Assembly (NCBI RefSeq): GCF_958298935.1
Contig: NC_084925.1
Span: 16,365,001 to 16,429,000, forward strand
Length of the DNA: 64,000 nt
Source of the DNA: Phragmites australis
Lineage: Eukaryota; Streptophyta; Magnoliopsida; Poales; Poaceae
Direction: 5' to 3'
Shown: positions 33,796 to 44,588 of the stretch, one piece after another
How the letters are laid out: each line of letters begins with the position of its first letter
How positions within the stretch are numbered: position 1 is the first letter of the stretch
The notes under the pieces: model-generated
What the model saw: only the letters and a program-made list of their open reading frames with translations
Database searches by the model: none
What the model was told of the DNA's origin: nothing
Translations under genes and position numbers: made by a program

Positions 33796-34686
33796 ACATT
33801 CGGCGTGACCTACCCCCGCCACCACCAAGACCCGCAATCGAGGCACCACCAGAAAGTAGCAAATCAGTTAATACTATAAATCATGGGTACAATGTGGTAC
33901 TGGCCATTTCAGGGGGGTCCAGCCAGCAAACAGAATCCAAGAGACAACGAAAAGAATACGTGCGAAGGGTTAACCACGTCGGAGTGGGACCAACGTACGC
34001 CAATTCAAGATGGTCCAATTCCCATTACATTCTCGCAAGAGGATAAGAAGGTATTAGATTATCCACACACAGATGCCTTCGTCATTACCGTGAACATCTC
34101 GGGAAATGAAGTACATAGGATATTGGTCGATGGAGGAAGCTCCGCAGACATTATCGTCGCTGATGCCTTCGACAAAATGGGGCTGCGAAGAAGTGACTTA
34201 AAGCAAGCTGGATCGCCGTTACTAGGCTTCAGCGGAAACACAATCAACGCTTTGGGAAAAATAACAACCCCAGTGTTGTTTGGCGAACAGATGAATTTCC
34301 GCACAGAAGAAATTACCTTCGATGTGGTGGACATTAGCTACCTGTACAATGCGATATTTGGGAGGGGGTTCCTCAATACATTCGGAGCAATACCGCACCA
34401 CGCATATTTATGCATGAAAATGCCTGGCCCGGAAGGAGTCATAAAGGTGTTGGGAGATCAGCGAGTTGCTAGGCGAATCGAAGTGGGAATAGCTCCAGGA
34501 AGAAGAAATGTCCACAACATCGCAGACCCTTCGATGGGTCCCGAAGCAGGCCACAACCAGCCAAATATAGGGAAATGCGCGAAGGCTGCACCAGAAGGAG
34601 CTACCAGAATGGTACAACTAAATCATGAAAAAGAAGATAAAAAGATCACAATAGGAGCAGAGGCCCCAGCGGAGGATCAGCACTAA
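33726..34686 (+). pseudogene. Tat-6 gag-pol junction and protease
   Basis: A proline-rich spacer is read in another frame at 33726-34046; the pol frame resumes by ~33990. Protease follows: [17 protein letters not shown], then the active site [10 protein letters not shown] near 34126-34155, and [23 protein letters not shown]. It ends at TAA 34684-34686, which stands where related elements keep an open frame. Two compensating shifts between 33690 and 33990 are needed to read through from gag. Confidence 0.82.
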
Positions 34687-36036
34687 CTTGTAATGTTCCT
34701 TCGCAACAACGACGATGTCTTCGCGTGGTCCCCCAGAGACCTGCAAGGAGTAAATCGAAACATCATTCAGCACAAGCTAAATGTGGACCCCAAAGCGAAG
34801 CCAAGGAAGCAGAAGCTTAGAAAAGCTTCGGGAGAAAGAGAAGAAGCAGCAAAGGCCGAAGTAGAAAAACTTCTCAATGCCGGAGTGATACGCGAAGTTA
34901 TGCACTCGGAGTGGCTGGCCAACCCTGTATTAGTAAGGAAAAGCAATGGAAAGTGGAGAATGTGCATCGACTTCACAGATTTAAATAAAGCTTGCCCCAA
35001 AGATGACTTTCCAATGCCTAGAATTGACCAGCTCGTAGACTCCGTAGCCGGCTGCGAGATGCTAAGCTTCTGAGATGCTTATGCAGGGTACCATCAAATA
35101 TGGATGGCAAAGGAAGATGAAGACAAAACGAGTTTCAGAACCTCCTTTGGAACATACTGCTTCGTAAGATTGCCTTTCGGACTCCGAAATGCTGGAGCAA
35201 CCTTTACAAGGTTGGTATAGGCTGTATTAAAGCCGCAGCTGGGACAAAATGTATTGGCCTATGTTGATGACATAGTAGTAAAAAGTACCAGGAGGAGCCA
35301 ACACATTGAAGACCTCCGGGAAACCTTCGATAATCTGCGAAGAGCAGGTTTAAAATTAAACCCGAAAAAATGCGTCTTCGGAGTGCAATCCGGAAGACTC
35401 CTAGGGTTTCTGGTGTCGAAAAGAGGCATCGAAGTGGATCCTCAGAAGATACAAGAAATTTTAGATATGAAACCACCACAGAACAGAAAACAAGCCCAAC
35501 GCTTGACAGGAAGGTTAGCAGGATTGAACAGGTTCATTATAAAGTCCGCCGAGCGAAGTCTACCATTCTTCAAGGTGTTAAAAAGTTCTGACCCTTTCAA
35601 ATGGGGTGCCGAGCAGCTGGCATCCTTCGATGAGTTAAAAATCTACTTGACGAAGCTTACAGCACTGACCAGTCCGGATCCAGGTGCAGATTTGTTGTTA
35701 TACATAGCGACATCCCCCTCAGCAGTCAGTGCTGTTCTTGTACAGGAAATACCCGAAGACAATAGGCTGCACCAAGCACCGGTGTATTATGTATCCGAAG
35801 CGCTAGCAGGCCCAAAAAAGTCATACACAGAGTTGGAAAAAGTAGCGTATGCACTAGTAATAGCATCCCGCAAGCTCTGCCACTATTTCACTTCTCACAA
35901 GATTACAGTGCCAACTTCCTTACCCCTTCGCGACATGTTCGAAAACAAAGAAGCCATCGGAAGAATAACGAAGTGGGCAACGGAGATCGCCCCATTCATG
36001 ACCATCTTCGTGGCACGAACATCATTAAAATTGTAG
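34687..36036 (+). pseudogene. Tat-6 reverse transcriptase and RNase H
   Basis: In the same frame as protease. Blocks in order: FLRNNDDVFAW, WRMCIDFTDLNKACPKDDFPMPRID, a TGA at 35071-35073, DAYAGYHQI, RLPFGLRNAGATFTRL, a TAG at 35218-35220, then the active site YVDD in VLAYVDDIVVKS (35248-35283) and GFLVSKRGIEVDP. The RNase H part begins ~35680 (LLLYIATSPSAVSAVLVQE, VYYVSEALAGPKKSYTELEK) and ends at TAG 36034-36036. The RT active site is intact, and the YVDD form is usual for Tat. Confidence 0.9.
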
Positions 36037-36519
36037 GCGTTGGCACATTTCGTGGCGGAATGGACACCTTCATCTGAAGCCTTGGATGACGAAGCACCAG
36101 AACCTATCTGCACCGCGTATTGCTACGGAGCTTGGGGAGCTACAGGAGTAGGAATTTCGGCAGTAATGTTTTCACCTTCGCGGACGAAGCTGCGATACGC
36201 CGCCAGGTTAGAGTTCCACTCCACAAACAATACGGCGGAATACGAAGCTATACTCCTGGTACTTCGCAAGGCGAAGGCTTTGGGAGCCCGGAGAATACTT
36301 GTCAAAACAGACACGAAGGTCGTAGTAAGTCAGATTGAAAAAACATTCCAGGCAAAGGAACTAGAGCTGATCAAGTACAGAGCAGCAGTGCGAAGAATGG
36401 AAAAATACTTCGTCGGATTCACAGTCAAAAGTGTATCAAGGAATGATAACAACGAAGCAGATGAGCTAGCGAAAGCGGCTTCGCAGAACCTGCCCATGCC
36501 TCCAGATGTTTTCTATTAG
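36037..36519 (+). pseudogene. Tat-6 second (archaeal-type) RNase H domain
   Basis: Directly follows the first RNase H through the linker ALAHFVAEWTPSSE. Features: LRYAARLEFHSTNNTAEYEAILLVLRKAKALGA (catalytic Glu in AEYEA) and ILVKTDTKVVV (Asp), with ADELAKAAS at the end. The opening Asp of the usual DGS motif appears lost: the text reads CYGAWGATG. This extra domain is the diagnostic trait of the Tat lineage. It ends at TAG 36517-36519. Confidence 0.88.
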
Positions 36520-37812
36520 AAGCTATCTGAACTGGCCCTCGAGGACAGTTTCAACCAAACGCGCCTGGTTGCAACAATCGAGAGCGAAGATTGGTGTTTT
36601 CCAATAATGGCATATTTGCGGGGTCAGAGAGATATCAAAGATCGGGTCGAGGAAAAGCGCATGGCTCAGAGGGTCAGAAATTATAAACTTATAAATGACA
36701 ATCTGTACAAAGCAGGAGTCTGCGCACCATTCTTGCGATGCATATCTCAGAAAGAAGGCCAACAACTGTTAAGTGAAATTCACAACGGGTTGTGTGGTTC
36801 TCATATCGGAACAAGTGCTTTGGTAGGAAAAGCATACAAGCAGGGCTTCTATTGGCCAATGGCTGTAAATGATGCGGATCAACTGGTACGAAGTTGCCAA
36901 CAGTGCCAATTCTGGGCAAAGGGATCAAGCAGACCGACGACGAAGACACAACTCATTCCGCCGATCTGGCCATTACGACAATGGGGAATTGACATTATTG
37001 GGCAGCTGCCGCCAGCCCCAGGAAATTTGCGGTATGCGGTGGTGGCAGTGGAGTACTTTTCAAAATGGGTAGAAGCAATGCCACTTGTGAGCATAACATC
37101 GAGAAACATACAAAAATTCCTATGGCAGAATATTGTGTGCCGCTTCGGAGTTCCGAGCGAAGTAACCATGGACAATGGCACCTAGTTCGATAGCGCGGGT
37201 TTTAGGGATTTCTGTAATGGTCTAGGCATAAAAGTAATTTTTGCATCAGTATACCACCCACAATCTAATGGCGCAGTTGAGAGAGCAAATGACATCATCT
37301 TCGCGGGGGTCGCGAAGCGTCTTCACGGATTGCCAAAAGGAAAGTGGGTCGAAGAACTGCCCAAGGTACTATGGTCATTAAGAACAACGGTTACAAGACC
37401 AACGGGATACACGCCATTTCGCCTCCTCTTCGGCGAAGAGGCCATGACTCCAGAGGAATGCAAAACAAAATCATTCAGGGTCGGGAATGAACTAGACCAA
37501 TGCGAAGAACTATCATCGAAAGATGCCCTTGAAGAAGTAAGATTGCAGGCCGCAAAAAACCTGGCCACTTATCAAAAAGAGACAAGAAAATGGAGAGATA
37601 GGAATGTATCCGAAAAGACCTTCGTCCCCGGAGACTTGGTGTTGCGAAGATTCGGTACAACAGCATCGGTTGGAAAACTTCAAAGTAAATGGGATGGCCC
37701 TTTCATAGTTAAAAGATCTCTGAGACCTGGCTCTTATCATTTAGCTAATATGGAAGGTGAAGAGCTTCCACACACTTGGAACACAGACAACCTTCGCAAG
37801 TTCTACACCTGA
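36520..37812 (+). pseudogene. Tat-6 integrase
   Basis: Zinc-binding part at ~36760-36920: H and H in EIHNGLCGSHIG and the CC pair in RSCQQCQFWAKG. Core: WGIDIIGQLP with the first Asp, EVTMDNGT with the second, a TAG at 37183-37185, then PQSNGAVERAND with the Glu. C-terminal part: LPKVLWSLRTTVTRPTGYTPFRLLFGEEAM and GDLVLRRFG near 37632-37660, ending NLRKFYT at 37812 with a natural-looking stop. Only one nonsense codon breaks the core. No chromodomain, as expected for Tat. Confidence 0.9.
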
Positions 37813-38146
37813 AGGTCAGCAACTAAAGTCCGAGACTCCAATGTAATTTTTAATTTTTAATTTCGTAGTATTTCTTGTAATCACGTTGTAAGGGTACTGC
37901 ACTCTTTTCCTCACAGGGGAACCCCTTCAATAGGGGGTGAGGTTTTTAACGAGGCAGAAACCCATGTAGACAATGATAGTGCCACCCCCACAAAAAATGT
38001 TGCTTGTCTCGAGTACTAGTAGTTTTCGTCAAAGTGCGCCAGCCTAAAGATAGATTGGCGCACCAATTGACGACTAGAACGCGGTGCGAAGTGTAAGCAA
38101 GCAAACGTACACTTGCAACCTTCGCGGGATTGCAAAAACCGCTAGG
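37813..38146 (+). other. Tat-6 non-coding spacer after integrase
   Basis: AT-rich start with a TTTTTAATTTTTAATTTC stretch, then sequence with no ORF on either strand longer than background. It leads into the tandem repeat. Confidence 0.6.
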
Positions 38147-38560
38147 GGGCTAAGAGTGCCTGCCCCCACACCGAAGGGAAAAAGAAACCTTCGGGACAAA
38201 AAAAAAATGAAGTGTAGCTGAGCCAAAGAAACGGCAGCGCACTTCGCCAAAAGTCGGAGGATAAGAGTGCCTGCCCCCGCACTGAAGGGAAAAACAAACC
38301 TTCGGGACAAAAAAAAAGAAGTGTCACTGAATCAACGAAAAAGCAGCGAACTTCGTCATGAGTCGGGGGCTAAGAGTGCCTGCCCCTGCACAGAAGAAAA
38401 AAATGTGCCTTCGTAACAAAAAAAGGGTGTCGCTGGACCAACGAAACGGCAGCGCATTTTTCAACTAACTCGGGTGAAAATATCAACCGTCCCCCGACAT
38501 GAAGTAAAATCAAGCCTTCGAAGCTAAAAGTCGGGGGCCAAGAGTGCTTGCCCCCCCAGG
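38147..38560 (+). repeat. Tat-6 internal tandem repeat (four units, ~105-165 bp)
   Basis: Each unit begins near GGGGGCTAAGAGTGCCTGCCCC (starts ~38147, 38262, 38364, 38532) and contains GAAGGGAAAAA, CCTTCGGGAC plus an A-run. The first units are ~118 and ~105 bp; the last is longer and diverged. It ends near a G13 run (38587-38599) and an A15 run. Confidence 0.85.
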
Positions 38561-38949
38561 CCGAAGTTACCTACGACTAAAAGTCGGGGGGGGGGGGGGA
38601 CGGCGTTTAAAAAAAAAAAAAAAATAATAATAATAATATTAGCCCCATGCAATCGCCAAATACGTCTGACGCGAAGAATCCAACTAAGGTTCAGAACACC
38701 TCGAGTCGTAGAAAACGTTTCAGGCGCCATGCCGCTAAAAGAGTAACAAAAGAACAAATCATAACACAAACCCGATTTATTCCGCATCAGAATCAACATC
38801 TGGATCAACAAAATCCTTATACAAACAACTGAAAGAAAATTGATAAGCAATGCCTTCGCTGGCATGAAAACACGACGATGGGGCTGGACGGGCCCCAGCT
38901 TGATTACAATATGACGGCGACATAGGAAAATCGTCGTCACTACCACCTC

Positions 38950-41900
38950 GCCTCACTACCTGCGAAGATGGACCACGCCGATAGCAAATTTGCAGTCTGT
39001 GCAAAACCGGCTCTTCGTCTTAAGGTTCAATCTTCGGTTCAAGAAGCACCGATGTGCCTTCAACGTCTCCTTTCGCTGCACGGCGCAGACTCCGTTCAGT
39101 TCGTCGACTAGCTAGCGTCAAAGGACTAACAGATTTCCATAACGCTTTTGTCCTAGCGTTCATATCATCATACGACCTACACTTCGCATGCCAATACCAC
39201 TCGAGCTCGATATCGGGATGACGTCGGTGAAATGATTCCCAGCAGGAGAAGGACACATAAAAATTGTCCCTCATCATAGTCAAAGGCACAGCTTCTTCAG
39301 CTACCTGCGCAGTGTCCGAAGGAAGGACCTGCGCAGGGAGCGCAAAAAGGTCAATAACACTTTGATATAAACATAAAATATATTACACAGCCAATGTGTT
39401 ACATCGTCAATTACAAATGCGAAAGCATAAACAATACGACCCTTCGCGCCAATTCAGCCCACCTTCCCAGTATCTTCGGCTGTCGTGGTCGTCGGTTTCG
39501 ACAAGGGGTCATCCCTCGCCTTGGCCTAACAAAAAATTAATAATAAAAAATCCATTACTACCACACATAACCCCTTTTATAATCTTCGACCAGACAAAAC
39601 AAAAGTTAACTCAACATACCCTTTGTCGGTTCATTTCGGCTTCTTGAAGAGCGAGCTCGCGGCCGTGCTTGCACCAATAATTTGTGGTGAATGATTGAGC
39701 AGTGCTCTTCGATGCCTTTGTAACGGCCGAAGTTGACATATCTGAAGGGTACTGGAAGGAAGGCCTTTGGAGAGCAGTATGATGGTCGCAACCCGTCATC
39801 TCGACAGATTGCACGAGACTTCGGGCATCAACCATTGCGCAGAAGTCACCGTAAAGTTGTGCGGTAGGAAGGAGGCTACCACTGGTCTCATTGATCCAAC
39901 TAATAAGTCCACCCAGCCCTAAGAGTTCGATTGATGGGGGAGTCACCGAGGCGCCAATACCTTCGACGGTATGATTGATTGCTTCGCACGGGACGACCGC
40001 CTTCGGCTAAAGCTCCCCAATGACATTAAGAGCATCGTCGTTGTAAGCCTTCACTTCGCTTAGTTCAGCCTGCAGCCGCTCAGCTTTCTCTTTCTCCGAC
40101 GCGCAAAGTGCTTGCAGTTCGCACACTTGCGCCTCGGAGGACTGCAAGTTCTGCCGAAGACAGCTTACTTCGTTGTTCGCAATCCCCTTCTCCGAGTGAA
40201 GGGCGCTAACCTCCCTTTCAAGCTGCTCCAATAGTAACTCTGCATTATTTGCACGCCGTGACATCTCACGTTTCTGGCCCTCAGCTTTTTCCGCCCGTTT
40301 TTGCAACAGGTTAATCTGGACCTGAGCGCTTCGGGCCCAGGCTTCGGATTTTTCAGCTTGCTTACATTGAGCTCGTGAGAGGAGCAAAACCTGAAGTATC
40401 GAATACAAGTCAGCAAAATACCAAGTTTTTTAATGTAACAAAATATATGATATACCTTCGCTATAGCCACATCGGATGCATCAATCAGCTCGCTTGTGGA
40501 GGCAAGGGAATCTCGAGTTCAGGAAGGACGAAGGTTCCAAACATCTTCTTCGCATCACTGACCTCTCCGATACTCAGTTCAAAAGCGGCGGGCCACAACG
40601 CCTCAGGCACAATGGCCTTCGCGTCAAGCAGCCCGCCGAGACCCATCAAACCCTTCCCTCTGCGGTGGGGCGCACTCGATGTTGACTCTTCAGTCTCGGA
40701 AGATGAGCTCGAAGGTGATGAGGGTGATGAGTACGCCGCCGTCTCCACGTCATTGCCACCTTCGGCTTCGGGCTCCTCCTGAATGGCGGGCTCGGTTATT
40801 GCGCCCGTCTCTGTCAATTCCTCATCATCTCTCAGTTATCGACGCGTGAGCTCATCTTCCGAGACTGAAGAGTCAACATCGAGTTATCGACGCGTGAGCA
40901 AAAAAAGGACTTCGGCGCCTGCACCTCCTACGCGCCTTCAGAACTCTCCCGACGGGTCATGTCGCGCAAAGCAGCAGAGCCCTCCGGAGACGTTTCTGTG
41001 TGAAAAACCTCGTGCGCGGCTTCGCGTGGTTTTTTCTGGAGGGCAATTGCTTTCTTGGTGCGGCCCACCTTCGGCGACCGCTCTGGGCGCTTCCTCTTTG
41101 ACAAAGGGCCAACAGCGGGCTCTTTGCCCGCTTTTGCTGCTGGGGAGCACCCCGCGTTACTTTGTAGCATGGCGGCAATCTTCGGTCGTTCAGCATACGA
41201 CAAACCTTGACACTCGAAGATTCTGTTCAGTCTGCGGGTAAGTCCCTGGTCGGCGCACAGCTGCGCTTCGCCAGGTGTAATCTTGCCAACCAACATTATA
41301 GCCTTCGCCTCCATCTCGGCGACTGACAAATCTGGAAAAAATCATAACTGTTAGGCAAGGAAATTTAAATTGTGTAAAAATGCGCGGACAATACGGCACC
41401 TGCGAAGCCGTCCAGAGTAGGATGGGGCCGGCAAAGCCCCTCGGGCCCCTTCTCCCCAAATTCCAGAATAACCCAGCCATCGCTAAGAGGCCAGACTCCG
41501 GTAGCCAAGAACTCCTCCACCAAATCACAGGTAGAAAGATGCTTCGCACACCTAGCGAAGGCTTCAAGGGCGGTTTGCTGCGATGATTTCAACCGCACAT
41601 CTGGCGCACAGTTTCCCTTCACTTCTTCGCATTTAGATACAAGGAGTAGACAAGCCAGCGCGATAGGCGAAGTTCAGACACCCGTACTGGGCCTCGCTCT
41701 ACACTCCGCGGGCGAAGACTGGCTTAGGTTGGTGATGCAGTCAGTGCGCAGCGGAGAAGGCCCTGGCGGACGCCTTAATCCCCTCCGAGCGAGCGGCCCA
41801 GGCGAAGAGACTCATTCTAACTATGGCGTTAGGTGTCAATTGATGCAAGTAGACCTCGAAGAGTTTTAATACTTTGATCACCATCTCGTCACAAGGAAGC

Positions 41901-42046
41901 TGAAGGCCAGCACGAAAATAGTGCACAAACACAATAGCCTCATCGTTAGTGGGCTCCGGTATCTCTTGTTTGCCGGGAAGCCGAACCTTCGAGACATCGC
42001 TAATCAAACCTTCTCTGACAAGACCAGCCAGAACTTCGCCGTCCAC
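38950..42046 (-). pseudogene. Tat-6 antisense gene (coiled-coil, plant 'putative gypsy-type transposon' domain)
   Basis: A chain of minus-strand coding blocks runs opposite to gag-pol: 42046-41741 (IPEPTNDEAIVFVHYFRAGLQLPCDEM, LHQLTPNAIVRMSLFAW), 41622-41365, 41329-40928, 40817-40485 (Ser/Glu-rich), 40408-40007 (a ~120-residue coiled coil), 39946-39611 and 39289-39020. The first block matches, as far as I recall, the family called putative gypsy-type transposon or Transposase_28. A GT-AG intron of 67 bp fits 41399-41333: donor CGCAG|GTGCC, acceptor TTTTTTCCAG|ATTTG. Maize Grande carries a comparable antisense gene (gene23). Stops and shifts (for example TGA after AFSAAH, 41741-41743) show decay. 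Function unknown. Confidence 0.75.
40675..40898. repeat. 36-bp perfect inverted repeat with 16-bp direct repeats
   Basis: 40675-40710 is the exact reverse complement of 40848-40883. The second arm is bracketed by the direct repeat GTTATCGACGCGTGAG at 40835-40850 and 40883-40898, which overlaps it at the edges. Confidence 0.95.
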
Positions 42047-42419
42047 TTTGGACTATCCAATCCAGTAGGTCTTCGGTCGGGAAGATCTAAGCTTCGGAGC
42101 CATCTAGTCCAAGAAATTCCTTCAATAGCGCGATGACAATCGGGGGCTTCGTCTAGGGCGTCCGAAAAACTGTAACTTACTTCGTACGAGAGCGACAGCT
42201 TTTAGCAAGGGCACGGTGAAATTTTTTTTTTGATAGCAGCCCGATATTTATAGGGCGAGACGGCCGCGGTTACAACTTCCAGCATCGAAAATTGTACCGG
42301 CACCGAAAACCTAAAAATTAACAGCGTGCATTGAATCCAGCAAACTTCAACAGGACGAAGGGGGACGGCGTTTAGATATCTCGAAGACTACAGGCTCGGC
42401 CTATCGAAGATAAACCTTG

Positions 42420-42434
42420 CCAGTAGGGGGCTAC
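42420..42434 (+). promoter_or_regulatory. Tat-6 polypurine tract
   Basis: CCAGTAGGGGGCTAC immediately precedes the 3' LTR start TGTTGGAG. Confidence 0.8.
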
Positions 42435-43057
42435 TGTTGGAGATCATCTCCCGCCACCCCCTGACTCGAAGGCAACCGCGAAGTTTACTAGAGACGCTAC
42501 GTGATAGCTGTCGTGCTGATTGCAAGAGTTCGTCCGTCGGTCGCGAAGATCACAGAGCGAAATTGGTCGAAGGGTGCGGGCGTCCACGCACCTTCTGGTC
42601 ATCGAATCAGCGAAGGTGGAGGCTAATCGACTTTGACTGTCGAGCGAAGCCTTGGTTCGCATCTTGTATCTTTTGAAGCGAGCGAAGGCACCACCTGGTC
42701 TTCGCCGGGGGAAGAAGGCTGCCCGTCATGCGGCCGGGCGAAGAGGGCTTCGACACCTTTCGAATGGACGGCCAGCTCGATAGTGGGCCCGGCTACGGTT
42801 GTCCTGAGTACTGTTGTAATTATGGGATCATACTCATTTGTATCATATTACCCCCGGATATTCCGGGAATGTAGCAGGTTAGGGGGTAAGATATGTAAAC
42901 AGGACCCGTGATCGCTGGGTACGGGCTACAAATAGAGTCACAGTGTAACCATAAGAGGTAATTGAAAACTGTTCCACTTCCAGTACGTGTCACTCTAAGG
43001 GACCTTCGATACTTCCACTTCCGAAGGCCCGCCTTGTCTGGGACTTCGATCCCAACA
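42435..43057 (+). repeat. Tat-6 3' LTR (623 bp)
   Basis: From TGTTGGAGATC to GATCCCAACA, followed by GTTAG (43058-43062), the right target duplication. The same length as the 5' LTR. Confidence 0.95.
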
Positions 43058-43062
43058 GTTAG

Positions 43063-44516
43063 CTCTAAACACAAAACCATCACTGATGACAAATTTATTC
43101 CACGTTTGTCCCTCTTTACAATTTAGCAACACATCCTTAAAATCAGCATCATGCTCATATCGCTCTTTAATCGTTTAATCCAAAAATTTTGAAGTCAAGT
43201 TGTGAAAGCATAGCATATCGCCTAGATAAAGCATCGGCAATAACATTCTTCTTTCCCATTTTGTGTTTTATGACATAAGGAAACGACTCAATGAACTCAA
43301 CCCACTTCGCATATCTACGGTTCAATTGTCCTTGACTGCGAATATGCTTTAAAGATTCATGATCAGAGTGTATGACAAATTCTTTGGGCCATAAATAATG
43401 TTTTCATGTCTCTAAAGTTCGAACTAGAGCATACAATTCCTTATCATAAGTAGAATAGTTCAAACTAGGCCCACTCAACTTCTCAGTAAAATATGCAACA
43501 GTTTTTCCTTCTTGTAACAACACGCCACCCAAACCAATTCCACTAGCATCACATTCTAGTTTGAAAGTCTTTGAAAAATCTGAAAGTTGTAGTGGTGCAT
43601 GTGTTAACTTATCTTTCAACGTGTTGAAGGCATTCTCCTGTGCATCGCTCCAAGCAAACGGTACACCCTTTTTAGTGAGCTCATTCAATGGTGCAGCGAT
43701 GGTACTAAAATCCTTCACAAAGCGGCGATAGAATCCAGCAAGTCCTAAAAAACTTCGCACTTGTGTGACCGTTGTAGGAATCGGCCAATTGTGTATCGCT
43801 TCAACCTTGGCTTGATCAACTTCAATTCCCTGTGGAGTAACAACATAGCCCAAAAAAAAGACTCGATTCGTGTAAAAGGTGCACTTCTCAAGGTTACCAA
43901 ATAAGCGTGCAACACATAAAGCATCAAAACCAACACGTAAATGGCCAAGATGTTCTTCTAATGATCTGCTATATATCAGAATGTCATCAAAATATACCAC
44001 CACGAATTTACCAATGAAAGTGCGCAAAACCTCGTTCATTAATCTCATGAATGTGCTAGGAGCATTAGTTAAACCAAACGGCATTACTAACCACTCATAT
44101 AGTCCAAACTTAGTTTTAAACGCTGTTTTCCATTCATCTCCTAACTTCATGCGAATCTGGTGGTATCCACTACGCAAATCATTCTTTGAAAACAAAATAG
44201 AACCACTTAATTCATCAAGCATATCATCTAAGCTAGGGATAGGATGATGACATCTGATGGTAATGTTATTAATCGCTCTACAATCCACACACATGCGCCA
44301 TGTTCCATCTTTCTTAGGCACTAAAAGGACCGGAACAGCACAAGGACTAAGAGACTCATGCACATACCCTTTATCAAGCAGTTCTTGCACTTGGTGTTGT
44401 ATCTCCTTTGTTTCTTCCAGGTTGGTTATGTACGGCGTACGATTCGGTAAGGAGGCCCCGGGAATGAGGTCAATTTGATGCTCAATCCCATGAATTGGTG
44501 GCAGCCCCAGCGGCAC
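43063..44516 (-). pseudogene. CRM-5 reverse transcriptase and RNase H
   Basis: A 370-codon open stretch (44516-43404) is the least damaged polymerase in the window. It has [60 protein letters not shown], the intact active site YFDD (43980-43994) in [13 protein letters not shown], then [16 protein letters not shown] and RNase H ([36 protein letters not shown]). A stop at 43404 is followed by the RNase H end, [15 protein letters not shown] and [14 protein letters not shown], to VFRAN at ~43063, where Tat-6 interrupts. Integrase resumes at 31450. Confidence 0.92.
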
Positions 44517-44588
44517 TTCCTTGGAAAGACGTCAGTGTAGTCCTGCAAAAGATTAGCAACAGCAAGAGGCAAAGAAGAAGATATATCC

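Larger units (their letters stand above)
31456..43057 (+). mobile_element. Tat-6, Ty3/gypsy Tat-lineage element with antisense gene
   Basis: LTRs 31456-32078 and 42435-43057 (623 bp each), PBS TGGCGCCGTC type, polypurine tract CAGTAGGGGGCTAC, target duplication GTTAG/ATTAG. Order: gag, protease, RT, RNase H, second (archaeal-type) RNase H, integrase, then ~4.6 kb holding a tandem repeat and a minus-strand gene. The extra RNase H and the antisense gene are hallmarks of Tat elements such as maize Grande and rice RIRE2. Coding decay is mild: one frame from ~32836 to 37812 with few stops. The sequence is GC-rich with many CTTCG/CGAAG words, unlike its AT-rich neighbours. Confidence 0.95.
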
